Source: Siphonodentalium dalli
Taxonomy: Eukaryota; Mollusca; Scaphopoda; Gadilida; Siphonodentaliidae
Assembly (NCBI GenBank): GCA_032622095.1
Contig: CP136063.1
Coordinates: forward strand, 214,165,982-214,229,981
Length of the DNA stretch: 64,000 bases
Direction of reading: 5' to 3'
Shown: positions 24,686 through 34,919 of the stretch, one piece after another
Layout of the letters: each line of letters opens with the position of its first letter
How positions within the stretch are numbered: position 1 is the first letter of the stretch
Notes under the pieces: model-generated
What the model saw: only the letters and a program-made list of their open reading frames with translations
The model's database searches: none
What the model was told of the DNA's origin: nothing
Position numbers and translations under genes: made by a program

Positions 24686-24846
24686 CGTTGGGTGAAACAT
24701 TACCCAAATTGGGTAAAATGTGTGCCCAACACAATGGTGCATATAACACCACGCCAACGTTTAGTAACTTTTTACTTTTTTTGCTGAGTAAAACATGTTA
24801 CCCAGTTTGGGCCTATTTTACCCATTGTTGGGCAATGTTTTTACTT
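24686..24846. mobile_element. Palindromic MITE built on ACCCAA/TTGGGT
   Basis: AACATTACCCAAATTGGGTA and GGGCAATGTTTTTAC pair across the interval, and GTGCCCAACACAATGG on the left corresponds to CCCATTGTTGGGC words on the right. Imperfect. Confidence 0.5.
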
Positions 24847-24908
24847 AAAGCAGGATCGTATTTTTTAAGTTAAATATATTTAAGTAATAATTACTATACT
24901 GGCCTCGA

Positions 24909-25011
24909 TGTATTCATGGGTTGTAAGGACCCGAGGGTGTGCTGGTGACACAGATGCCGTTAGGCGGAGGTGTTATTCACATACGAAGGTTCTTTTCAAC
25001 CCATGAATACA
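24909..25011. mobile_element. 103-bp hairpin element with 15-bp perfect arms
   Basis: TGTATTCATGGGTTG at the left and CAACCCATGAATACA at the right are exact inverses. The interior is GC-rich compared with the surroundings. Confidence 0.5.
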
Positions 25012-25340
25012 GCTGAGAGCAATAGGTCGTCGTCTCAATCAAACAATTGTTCACTGCCCTCTCAAAACCCATTAAAGCTGCTCACAATGACTGTCGCCAA
25101 AGTCAATTGAATTTTTGTCACAAATGTCAGACAGATCACGTCGAATGCATCCATAACTCTGATATATATACATATATATATATATATATGACGTGTCAGT
25201 AATCATATTCACAGGAATTGCGTTTTGCTGTTCCAGAATGGCAGATCAAGAATTTCGGAGCAAGTGGATTCCAAACCATGTTCAGACTGATACGCATCCC
25301 AACTCTTGGTGAAAGTGCTTTCTTCTTAAGGATGTCCCAG

Positions 25341-25412
25341 GAGCTGAGGTGGTTAGGTCGTGGATAAAATCTTCACGAGGTTGGCGCGAGTTCGAACCCC
25401 GAAATGGGCGAA
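25341..25412 (+). repeat. tRNA-like sequence, probable SINE head
   Basis: GAGCTGAGGTGGTTAGGTCG resembles a polymerase III A box, and GAGTTCGAACCCC about 45 bp downstream matches a B box. I could not fold a full cloverleaf with paired acceptor ends, so a tRNA-derived SINE or tRNA pseudogene is more likely than a functional tRNA. It lies 68 bp from the end of the Ngaro-like element. Confidence 0.5.
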
Positions 25413-25479
25413 AATAGGGACCGATTTTCAATCTTGGTCTGGTTTGAGGGATTTCTCAAATTTGTTTATTTATATTCAT

Positions 25480-25698
25480 TTACGTTGTTTCTTGGAGAAG
25501 GGGACAGAACTCACTCAACACCAGGTTCCATTTTGGGCATATTTATTGCCAACAAACGTAATAACTGGTTCAACAATAAAATGGTGCACAGACATGATTG
25601 CACAAATACATGTACATATATACAAACATGCTAGTAAATATGTAAATAACTCTCAATATATGTAATATATCCGGGCAAAGTGGATGTATACCGCCACA
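25480..25698 (-). repeat. Split direct repeat B2, element 3' end
   Basis: 219 bp, nearly identical to 26433-26651. It starts with TTACGTTGTTTCTTGGAGAA on the plus strand and ends with GTGGATGTATACCGCCACA. Confidence 0.9.
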
Positions 25699-26041
25699 CT
25701 ATGCACGCAAACCATGAGAATAAACAACCTTTCATCGGCCGTGAAAACCGCTCAGGAAAAACCGGACGCATCTTTTGGTGGCCATATATTTCAATACGAC
25801 TTCTTTTGGTGGCCCCCGGAAACCCGCATTCGATACTCTACTACATGTACATAATACTATGTAGCAGCGCTTTCAACCGGCCTCAAGATCAAGAACGTCG
25901 GAGTCGTTCAACGCTTATTCCCAAGATTACTGTTTGCTGCAATAACTCAACCATTGTTTACACCGTTCTTTTAAAAATATGTTCCATATACACATGATGC
26001 ACTTGAGCTTTGAAAGATTACTAATTGGGCGGGTGGGCGGG
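25699..26041 (-). other. Unique segment between A2 and B2
   Basis: 343 bp with no gene; it separates the internal and terminal repeats of the retrotransposon. Confidence 0.6.
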
Positions 26042-26432
26042 AAAATTAAAATATTTCGATAGACTGTCTACTGACGCTTCAGGCTTAAGACAAAGGAATT
26101 GATTCCTGGAGACTAAAATACGCTCTTGGAACTGACCTCGGCGATCCGCGGTATCTGATTGGCCGGCAGCTTACTCTTTCTCGGGGAGAAATGATACGCG
26201 ATATTTGATTAGCTGGCGGCCGTCTGCGCTTTCCGAAGCGCAATTTTGATTGGTTGACACTCGAAAACGTAAACACTTCTTCTCAGCTGACTGTATGCTA
26301 TTGACAAATACTGCTCCATTGATATTTTAACCGACATGAATGAACATGACTATATATAACCCGGATATACGATAAATGGAATCTGAGGTACCCAGTGGCA
26401 TTATATCGCCCTTATCCATCCACAACGTAAAA
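26042..26432 (-). repeat. Split direct repeat A2
   Basis: Matches 34920-35297 with few changes and small indels (for example a short insertion near 26328). Ends in CCATCCACAACGTAAAAT, directly joined to B1. Confidence 0.9.
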
Positions 26433-26441
26433 TTACGTTGT
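26422..26441. other. Palindromic recombinase core site at B1/A2 junction
   Basis: ACAACGTAAAATTACGTTGT is a perfect inverted repeat of two 9-bp arms around AA. One arm is found at each outer end of the element (TTACGTTGT at 25480-25488, ACAACGTAA at about 35286-35294). That is the layout of a tyrosine-recombinase crossover site with the cut in the central A/T bases. Function is inferred. Confidence 0.7.
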
Positions 26442-26651
26442 TTCCTGGAGAAGGGGACAGAACTCACTCAACACCAGGTTCCATTTTGGGCATATTTATT
26501 GCCAATAAACGTAATAACTGGTTCAACAATAAAATGGTGCACAGACATGATTGTACAAATACATGTACATATATACAAACGTGTTAGTAAATATGTAAAT
26601 AACTCTCAATATATGTAATATATCCGGGCAAAGTGGATGTATACCGCCACA
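26433..26651 (-). repeat. Split direct repeat B1
   Basis: Second copy of B, contiguous with A2. The B1/A2 junction corresponds to the junction expected when B2 and A1 ends are joined in a circle. Confidence 0.9.
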
Positions 26652-28323
26652 ATGCTAGCCCAATGAATATGTCCGATGTTATTCATTGCGATAGTATACA
26701 GCCACAAAGCCCCCCCCCCCCCCGCTTATGGCTAAATATTTGTGCAATCATAGCGCTAGCGTGACCGCCTCCCAATAAGGCATGAACTACCCATAACCGT
26801 GACTAATATAAATAATGTTAACTGGACAGAGCATATGGACGGAACGTAATGACCGTAAAACTGATGAGCCCTTATATCGGAAAGAGCAAGTTCCCTGCAA
26901 ACTCGACAGTAGCCGTGCGTACCCAGTCCAGGCTATGCCCACCCCTAGCTGCCCAACAATACTGATATCCAGGTTACTAACTTGGACTTACATAACTATC
27001 CAATCCTTAGTCCCATTACAGCATAATCACCACTAATTGCCAGTGACCTCGACCATGATAAATAAGCCCCCCCCCCCCACCGACCCTATATAGAAAAATA
27101 ATTAATATGAGTCGAATGTGTATTCCGTAAACGTTCAGGTTACTAGGCCATCATACAATCAATGTTAATGATTAGGTATACCTGTACACTCAATTTATGG
27201 CTGGAGCGATAAATTTGCGTAAATTAACTATTTCCGTCTCCACGACATGGTCAACTTAATTGAGGAATAATTGATTGGTCAACCACTGACATACACAGCC
27301 ATTTAAAACACTATGCTGATACGTGGAGACCACTCAAGCCACTCACTGACTAGTGGCGTTACACTAACTTAAATGATTATATGGAACTAGTATGCATATA
27401 CATTTAATATAACTTGTATTTGGTACTTGTAGTTGAAGACTGTACCAAATTATTTCCCCGACAACAACAATTTGTAATTTTTGCCTCCCGGTAAATATGC
27501 CATCCGTACCACTACTTTGTACTACCAGACTTTCAAATAATGGAAAAATTTGTTACCGTATCTACGACTCGTAGCCTATAAACACCCACAACATCTGAGT
27601 GCAGTATCCCTTGAAATTTATAGAGCAACAGCACACACATAAATAGATTGCCAATAACATGAAACATCCGGACCTGCCTTAGCCAGGCCAAGTATGCTAC
27701 TTCTGAGGTCACAACCATTCAATTCCCTGGCCTACCGGTCTATTAGATAGCCGAGCTAGCAATTCAGTACCCCCCCCCCCCCAGTAGGTACCACCAGCCA
27801 CATGAGGTATCCCAACGCGCATAACCCATTGATTCCCAACTAATAGCAGACCTTTGGTTCAATTGAAATCATTGTTGCATGTGTCTAACCATGGTGACTT
27901 GGCTCATAAGACTACAATTTAAACAATTGTGATTGAAACCATAACTTTTAAATGCCCAGACTATTGAGCAAAACCCATAAATTTGACATTTATATCGACA
28001 TTAATTGATTCACCTGGGTAATTTTTGTTTTGGCCAGAATAAGAGCCAAGCAAAACAGACAATACAACGGCTGTGACCTAAAATTCGCCAACTTCCCGTG
28101 CGCAATCTATTTGAATGTACCCAACAAAAACAAAAAACAAATTCTGCAGGCACCTGTAGAAATGAAATTAGTATCAACATTCTTACACCAACAGCCGGGC
28201 TCGCCTTAGACAAGTCAAGTTGGTTCATTCACACTAAACATCTACTACCACAACCATTAACATGTTACTCCTTTTGTGCCTCTGCCCGAAGGTGCAAACT
28301 GTGTACTTGGAGCGTATCCTAAA
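26652..28323 (-). other. 3' noncoding region of the Ngaro-like element
   Basis: Lies between the recombinase gene and B1. It contains three poly-C tracts (about 26709, 27067 and 27770 on the plus strand), which are poly-G in the element RNA. No ORF of recognised family. Confidence 0.6.
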
Positions 28324-29291
28324 TCATATTGCGGGCGGTGCTCTAATATATTTACGAAAAGCCTGAGATTTCCACCTGCCTAGCATTTGAATTTGAGAGT
28401 CGGAAAAACCACGAGCGGCACAAAGAGTTGCCGCTCCGATTCGAAATGAGTGCGATTTATACACTGATGTGTCCAAATTACAATATTTCAGCACTACTAT
28501 AAATGTTTTGTCAAAGGCATGTCTACTGATTGCCTTTCCACCTGGTAGACAAAATAAAGGCCCCTGCTGGGCTCCCCTAAGCACCAAATACTCTGACAGA
28601 AGTTTGACAGGGCAGAAATGTTAACTGGTTGACTCTCGATAAAAACAACACTAGATTTGCCTGGAATCGAATGTTTGAAATGACGAAAAGTTATTTGAAA
28701 CACGTTTTGTTGTCGTGAAATGTCTGAAATCTGTAACACATGTGACCTCTGATTTACTGTACACAATTCGCCTATTCGGGTAAAGGCATAACATGCCGTT
28801 GAAAAAATGGCTCAGTATAACACCTGAGTATAATGAGTACTCACACTTGGTGAGACCGCCAATAACAATTTTGACAATAATGATAATGTAATTGGCATTC
28901 GAAAATCTCCCCCTGGGCGGACATTTCCAAAACCCGTGAGTAGTTTCTTAATTTGAAAATGCTGAGTAGGATCATGGAAACTACGTATCCTGTGGTAAAA
29001 TGCAATGGCAGATAATATCGATCTGGAAGATGCAACACTTAACCCTGTTTGGAACAGAAAGGCAACAAACAAGCAGATTGTTGATATTGGCAATGGCAGT
29101 GAAGCATCAAGGTGGTATTTATCGCAAAATTCTATCAGCCGATACCAAGACTTCTCGTAGCTCGCTATAGTTTCCACCGTTAAACAATTAGCCCATAAGT
29201 AATGCATGGTGCCAACAATCTGGTGATGGTCAGATGACAGGGGACCGGGCACGGAGAAGAATCTGCCTATGGTGCCTGCTGCTTGAAGCAT
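28324..29291 (-). pseudogene. Tyrosine recombinase of the Ngaro-like element, interrupted
   Basis: Integrates the element DNA by site-specific strand exchange. The N-terminal, SAM-like binding region is encoded from about 29291 to 28812. The catalytic region follows: AFTRIGELC supplies the first Arg, SHSFRIGAATL the HxxR motif, MLGRW the Trp position and FRKYIR the nucleophilic Tyr, so every catalytic residue is visible. It is interrupted by a TGA at about 28812 (frame continues with AIFSTACYAF) and by one frame change near 28570. The frame overlaps the end of the RT ORF by about 25 bases. Two lesions in an otherwise well-preserved gene suggest recent inactivation. Confidence 0.85.
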
Positions 29292-30661
29292 TGTACCTGT
29301 AATCGCGAAAGGAGATCGGGTAAGACATTTTGTTTACCCGGCGCATGAGATGCATGCACCAAAATATTGTATTTGAGCGTAACCAAAACCAGATGACGTA
29401 GGAGTCGTAGCATAAACAAATCTTTCGTAGTTTGGCTATTGATGACTGCGACCACTGCAGAATTGTCAGAGTGTAAAATAATGTTTTGATTACGTAACTG
29501 CTCGCCCCAGACTGCCAGTGCCAATACAATCGGAAATAACTCTAAGATTGCAATATTTAAACTGCGAATGGCTTCTGGCCATTTACCATACATCCATTTC
29601 TTACCAAAAACAATTCCAAAGCCAAGCTTACTAGAGTCTGTCTGCAAATGTAATATATTATCTGAAATCCAACGCTCTTCTATGAACATGGTACGGCCAT
29701 TGAAATGTTCCAAAAAAATCAGCCACATTTCAAGGTCCGCCCGATGCTCCTTAATAAAAGTGACCCTATGATAAGGCTTAGACACCCAAATTGTCAGATT
29801 TATCAAACGACGTAAAAATGTCCGCCCCGGGAGAACACAGCAGGCAAAGATCAACAGACCTATAGCCGACTGGATTTGACGTAACGTTGCTTTTCTGATA
29901 GCCAAAAGTGCCTCGATTTCTAAACGGCATTTCGTAAGTTTATCAACTGGCAATCTAGTTTCCTGTTTAACCGAATCAAGCTCGATACCTAAGAATGTAA
30001 TTGTCGTGAATGGTCCGATAGTTTTATCGGGAGCCATCGGAATCCCTAACGTATCGCAGAGCTTGAGAAAAAGTGGCAATGCCCTCTCGCCTTCCTCAAG
30101 CGATTCGGAGATCAGCAAAAAATCATCAATCATGTGAGTAATATAGCGAATGTTGAACTTTGTCTGTGCAATCCATTGCACCGCTGTGCTCACCATCTCA
30201 AAAAGAGAACAACTAATACGACATCCCATGGGCAAACAACGATCATAATAATATTGGTCACGCCATTTAAACCCAAGGATGTGGAAGTACTTCTCGTTGA
30301 TAGGAATATTTCTGTAGGCAGAACATATATCTGTTTTACTTAACCAAGCGTGGCCCTTACATTTCTTTATCAACTGTACAGCATCCTGCACTGTATTATA
30401 GTTAACTGCCACCAAAGAATGATCAATTCCATCATTCACTGACTTTCCATCAGGGAATGATAGATGAAGAATCATCCTATATTGTCCTTCTATTTGCTTG
30501 GGAACTACCCCCAATGGACTAATATTAAAATGTGGCAAGGGTGGCTCTGAACAGGGGCCAGCAATTCGATTGGCAGCCAGCTCTTTTTGTAACTTATTGT
30601 CGACAATATGAGGTAATTCGTATGCAGACTTTAAATTCTTAGCCTCTAAAGAAGGGACCAC
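29267..30661 (-). CDS. Reverse transcriptase-RNase H of the Ngaro-like element
   Basis: 464 codons open without interruption. RT (residues about 45-235): SPLGVVPK, then ILHLSFPDGKSVND, motif A LSKTDICSAY with Asp111, LPMGCRIS, and the catalytic box HMIDDFLL with Asp179-180. RNase H (about 335-455): Asp342 in LQTDSS, Glu374 in LELFPIVL, Asp399 in LHSDN, and Asp449 in VLPDLLSR, so all four metal-binding positions are kept. SPLGVVPK and the SVND motif are typical of DIRS/Ngaro-type RTs. The homologous frame actually extends upstream through a TGA at 30668-30670 to about 30889, so the listed ATG may not be the ancestral start. Converts element RNA to DNA. Confidence 0.92.
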   Translation of the reverse strand: MVPSLEAKNLKSAYELPHIVDNKLQKELAANRIAGPCSEPPLPHFNISPLGVVPKQIEGQYRMILHLSFPDGKSVNDGIDHSLVAVNYNTVQDAVQLIKKCKGHAWLSKTDICSAYRNIPINEKYFHILGFKWRDQYYYDRCLPMGCRISCSLFEMVSTAVQWIAQTKFNIRYITHMIDDFLLISESLEEGERALPLFLKLCDTLGIPMAPDKTIGPFTTITFLGIELDSVKQETRLPVDKLTKCRLEIEALLAIRKATLRQIQSAIGLLIFACCVLPGRTFLRRLINLTIWVSKPYHRVTFIKEHRADLEMWLIFLEHFNGRTMFIEERWISDNILHLQTDSSKLGFGIVFGKKWMYGKWPEAIRSLNIAILELFPIVLALAVWGEQLRNQNIILHSDNSAVVAVINSQTTKDLFMLRLLRHLVLVTLKYNILVHASHAPGKQNVLPDLLSRLQVQCFKQQAP

Positions 30662-30667
30662 TCCTTC

Positions 30668-30889
30668 TCACTGCAAATCAAAACCATTCTGAAAACCTGA
30701 TATTATATTATATGTCAAAGATGGATCATAGCCTTCAAGAAGTACTTCCAATGCCCTAACCGTAACTGGCGTGACCACCTCACTCTTCGGCCCTTCTGCG
30801 CGAACGACCCTACTGGTGCCTGGGACCTCGGGAGGGCTTCCCAAATGTAGGTCCAGAACCAGATTTGGGAGAACTCCGAAAGGGCACAT
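30668..30889 (-). pseudogene. N-terminal part of the pol frame, separated by TGA
   Basis: In frame with the RT ORF and divided from it by one TGA codon. It ends with NIISGFQNGFDLQ, which resembles the conserved stretch before the RT in DIRS/Ngaro elements (a GFxxGF motif). The stop could be a mutation or a readthrough site; one copy cannot distinguish these. Confidence 0.65.
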
Positions 30890-31985
30890 TCAACCATTCT
30901 TCCCGACGTGGGCACGAAACAAAGCTGTGCGGGAGCGTGCACACAAAGCAAGAATAGTTAAAATTGCACCCATGGAGAGCCTCTATGTAATACAAAGCAA
31001 AAACCTGGAGGGAATGGGCGTCTCATTGTATTGTTAAACGGGCCAGCCCGCTGTGGCTCCGATGAAGCTGGATTCCCACTGGACCTGCTTTTTGAAAGAC
31101 TTAAGAGTGAGCCCGAAGAAAGGAATTCGAGTAGAGGGGAAGGTTTGTTGCCCCCCACGACAGCGTATGGTCCGTCTGCATTAGCATCCGGAACTTACGG
31201 TCATAGGCGCGCCAATCAGCCCTCTCCTCCGACATGGTCTTGATATGGCTCTGATAAGCCCAGAGAAACAAAGACTTCGCGGCATTCTCCGGCTTTCGCA
31301 TGTAAATTGTCGCAAATATTTCAAAAGCCGTCACCCACTGATTGATATATTGTATCTGCTTCAATGTCTTGGGGATACATCGAAGGGTTGGCCCGTCACA
31401 TCCTGCGTCTAATGTCACTGCATATTGCGGCTCTATCTGAGCATCAGGCAGCAACGAACTGAATTCCACGAACTCATCGGACCAAATCCTACTTTTGATT
31501 TGCCCATTGACATGCATGTCAATGGGTAAGCCTTGGCCGGATACCCTCGTTCCCAACAATTGATTCGCACCGTAGCCAAAGTTTCCGAATGCATTGGGCT
31601 GGTTCCCGACCAAGTCTGAGAGTCCACTACCAGGGTTCGGCACTGCCCCCATGCTTGGAAACAGGCCCAGCATCGACTGATTGTTTTTGCCAGGTGCAGG
31701 GTCCACCACCACCACGTTCACTGAACTGTCAAAAGTTCCCGTACCTTTTGCTTCGGATAGCAATTTTTCTGCCGAAGCAGTGCTCGGATTCTTTCCCTTT
31801 GCCAGCTTGGCCCGCATAGCCTTCGCAGCCTCCTCCAGTCGTTTAACCATTGTGTGGGATTCCATCTCACTCTCAGACGGGCTGTCATCCACCGATGCCG
31901 ACCTGGCACGACGAGGCCGACCCCTCCGTGGCACCACTTCAGACACCTTCGCCACGCCTCTTGTTTTTCGGGTCGCTTTGGGCAT
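30810..31985 (-). pseudogene. Gag-like protein of the Ngaro-like element, frameshifted
   Basis: The ATG at 31985 (MPKATRKTRG) is preferred over the upstream in-frame Met at 32042 because a strong splice acceptor lies just before it. The N-terminus is very basic (RRGRPRRARS). The middle is Gly/Asn-rich (GYGANQLLGTRVSG), and the C-terminal helical part has the DIRS-type gag pattern INQWVTAFEIFATIYM followed by WRAYDRKFRML. The frame stops at 31101, and the remainder continues in other frames to about 30810. A Cys cluster (CNFNYSCFVC) in that remainder may be a damaged nucleic-acid-binding knuckle. Structural RNA-binding protein of the element by analogy. Confidence 0.75.
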
Positions 31986-31991
31986 ATTGCG

Positions 31992-32010
31992 CTGCAAAAA
32001 CAATGAGAAA
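31992..32010 (-). other. Likely splice acceptor before gag
   Basis: TTTCTCATTGTTTTTGCAG on the minus strand is a pyrimidine tract plus CAG, six bases upstream of the preferred gag ATG. It suggests that the gag mRNA is spliced from an upstream leader, possibly starting in A1. Confidence 0.45.
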
Positions 32011-32639
32011 GCACCAGTACACAGACCAAATTTTGATCCCACCTCAACACAAAAGTACTCTTACCAGGCTTATTCCAAATTGACAAACTAAAATCAAGTG
32101 ACATCTAGTACTTGCATGTATGCACCTAAGCTAGACTAGTGTAACAAGCATTACAGGTATTCTACACCAAAATAGTAAAAATTTGATGACTCGTAATATT
32201 GGCGTATGGTTCACACACTTGATATAAATGTAACGTTCATTCATGAGACTCACTAAACTTGGAAATTGCGAGATCCAGAATTGTGATACAGTGTGAAAGA
32301 TAAAATTACCAAGTCTACTTGTTACTTGAGTGACACTGAAAAAGATATATGGTCCAACCAAGATCATCGCTGTGTTTAACCTTTGCGAATAATAGAGCAT
32401 CATCAATTGGAAGTTATTCCCTAGGCAATGTTCAAATACTAAGATAAACATCCATCGATGTTGGCCTTAGTATCTGAACTTCCTTCCAACACCCCTCCAC
32501 CATGTATAAACTAATAATAGGCATTAACATACCGTAAGTACCTTTGATACTGCCATGCGCCATACGGCAAATCATATAAGCCTGCAAGACCAGATACTAC
32601 TCAATGACCTGCCCTTAGTGTAGTTATGACCATGGACGA

Positions 32640-33520
32640 CTTACCCCTGCCTACTGGCATCAACCATCAGAACGCACTTAATGGCAACGGACGCCCCTAT
32701 GTAATTACTACCCTGGCCAACTTCCCAAAGCTGCGAACTGGAATTAACCATCAGAACACCTAAATATAAAGCGGTCGTTGGCGGACTGGAATTAACCATC
32801 AGAATGCCGATAATGTTATGCCGCAATGAACGCCTATATCCTGCGTACTGGAATTAACGATCAGAACGTCTAAAATATAAAGCGGTCATTAGCGTACTGG
32901 AATTAACCATCAGACCGCCTAATAATGTAATGCCGCCATGAACGCCTCTAAACTGCGTACTGGAATTAACCATCAGAACGCCCCTAATACACTTATGCTG
33001 GTATTAACCATCAGCACGTACTAATAATAACGCGGTCATTGTCGTACTGGAATTAACCATCAGAACGTCTAAGATATAAAGCGGTCATTAGCGTACTGGA
33101 ATTAACAATCAGAACGCCGAAAATGTAATGCCGCAATGAACGCCTATATACTGCGTACTGGAATTAACCATCAGAACGCCCATAACATACTAACGAACAA
33201 AATGCCCTTAAATGACCACTGCATACCGGAGTTAGCCATCAAAACGCCCCCAGTGTATTTATGCCCATGGATGTCTTTCCCCCCCAGGTGGCGAACTGGC
33301 ATTAACCATCAGAACGCACTTAATGGCAAAAGACGCCTCCCACCGTGTACTGGAATTAAACAAAAGAGAGCCCATCCAACGCGTACCGGTACTGGCATTA
33401 ACCACCAGAACGCCCTTATGTAAATTTTCACCTAATGTAATTATGACAAACCACGCCTTTCAACTGCATACTGCGATTATCCATCAGAATGCCCATAATG
33501 TAAAATGACAAGGGATGCCT
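32640..33520 (-). repeat. Minisatellite inside the retrotransposon, about 14 copies
   Basis: Plus-strand core GTACTGGAATTAACCATCAG followed by AACGCC recurs at irregular spacing of roughly 45-100 bp (32655, 32728, 32786, 32846, 32895, 32958, 33000, 33047, 33095, 33157, 33226, 33297, 33395, 33472). A further degenerate copy is near 33992. Spacer sequences such as AAATATAAAGCGGTCATTAG are shared by some units. Noncoding. Confidence 0.85.
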
Positions 33521-34147
33521 GTATCCTGCGTCTTGGGAGTGAGAATAGTGTGCATACCCTCTCACTCGTATACGTAGATCCGTAATGACAACAATTTGTA
33601 TTGAAAGAACCTCAACATTTTGTCCAAGCATTGAATACTTTTTTATTTAACTGTACCCACCCCTATGTGTATAAGGGGCCAAAGTATAACCACTCTACCG
33701 TACTGATCTCGTGACTAAACGCCCAAGAATAGAGAACATGTCCTCTTTAAAATAATTAATGACCAATTGTTATTTATAGTAAAAGTTAGCAGACCTTACA
33801 GTACGATATCGGTGCCTCTCAGGCGCCCAAAAAGAGTCAGCCCGATTATTAACTTTGGACACAGTTCCCAATGATCACTCTTATCTGGCATTGAGTGAAA
33901 TTGCCATCACTGTTATTAATTTCAGCCTCAAACCCCCCCTTTACTCTTATTATGCCCACCCCAATATTAGGCACCCGAGGGGACTGTGACTGGGCTTAAC
34001 TATCAGACCCCCCCCCCCAAGCCATTATGGCACATGACGCCTTCCAACTGCATACTAGAAATTAACTAAATAGTAAAATATACTAAGCCTGATACGTACC
34101 AAACACCCGATTAGATTAGGCTCGATGTACAACCAATTCAGGGCAAC
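33521..34147 (-). other. Noncoding spacer inside the retrotransposon
   Basis: Between minisatellite and hydrolase ORF; contains a poly-C tract near 34009. No gene recognised. Confidence 0.5.
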
Positions 34148-34831
34148 CTAGCGTCGGATAACTACGGGTATACGCCGTAAAAGACAATAGTCTGTAATCC
34201 CATGCACCAATGCTGCCCGAATATTACCAAAATACCGGTGATCGCCATCTGGTTTTAAATGAACACCATCACAAAGTATACCAGGTACCAATAAGGCTAA
34301 CCTACGAAACCTCCAAAACACCACACGAATGGCCAAATCAACTGACTCTGGCAATTGATCCCGTAACAAACCATTCAACATACTTACTTTCTCGTTGACA
34401 GCCGACACTACACCAGGATCCGAAGAAAATACTCGACGCTTACCTGGTAACATGATGGAAGTCCTCTTTAAAACCTCACATACCAACACCTGCTTCACTC
34501 CAATAGTTTGCAAAAACCCGAGAAACTTTTTCAAAATCCCAACCACTTCACCTGGTTCCCTACTGGCCAAATCGTTACCCCCCAAATTAAGCACCACAAT
34601 AACAGGTGAGTACTGACGAATCCTTTGACAATGACCCTCGTTGATCGACCCCACGCTAAGTCCACCTACACCAAAGCATCTAACCTCCACTGAGGTCAAA
34701 CTCTGATCGAGAGAAAAACAATCGGCAAAATTTTCCCGGAAGGGGACATGAGATTTTTTCGGCAACTTCAAGCAATAATGTGCGAAATTACGAACAAAAC
34801 TTGAACCAAAAATCAACACTTTGACAGACAT
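34148..34831 (-). CDS. SGNH/GDSL-type hydrolase ORF carried by the retrotransposon
   Basis: 227 intact codons. All four conserved blocks of the SGNH hydrolase fold are visible: LIFGSSFVRN (residues 6-15, nucleophile Ser at 10 or 11), FGVGGLS (block II Gly, about 54-57), LNLGGNDLA (block III Asn86) and CDGVHLKPDG (Asp188 and His191). The family cleaves esters, often lipids or acylated sugars; the substrate here is unknown. It lies between split repeat A1 and gag, same strand, and is not interrupted, while gag and the recombinase are. Esterase domains of this fold are known to me from some Ngaro-type and CR1-type retroelements, where the role is unsettled. A captured host gene is the alternative. 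Confidence 0.8.
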   Translation of the reverse strand: MSVKVLIFGSSFVRNFAHYCLKLPKKSHVPFRENFADCFSLDQSLTSVEVRCFGVGGLSVGSINEGHCQRIRQYSPVIVVLNLGGNDLASREPGEVVGILKKFLGFLQTIGVKQVLVCEVLKRTSIMLPGKRRVFSSDPGVVSAVNEKVSMLNGLLRDQLPESVDLAIRVVFWRFRRLALLVPGILCDGVHLKPDGDHRYFGNIRAALVHGITDYCLLRRIPVVIRR

Positions 34832-34919
34832 GGTGTAGGGGACTTCGCACCTTTAAATTACGCTGACTAACTGTACTCACCTCGCAAATTGACGAATAAC
34901 ACACAACAAATTCAAAGAT

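Noticed and set aside
25360-25665. 101-codon ORF overlapping the tRNA-like sequence and B2
   Set aside because: Crosses the element boundary and repeats in B1 with a different upstream part.
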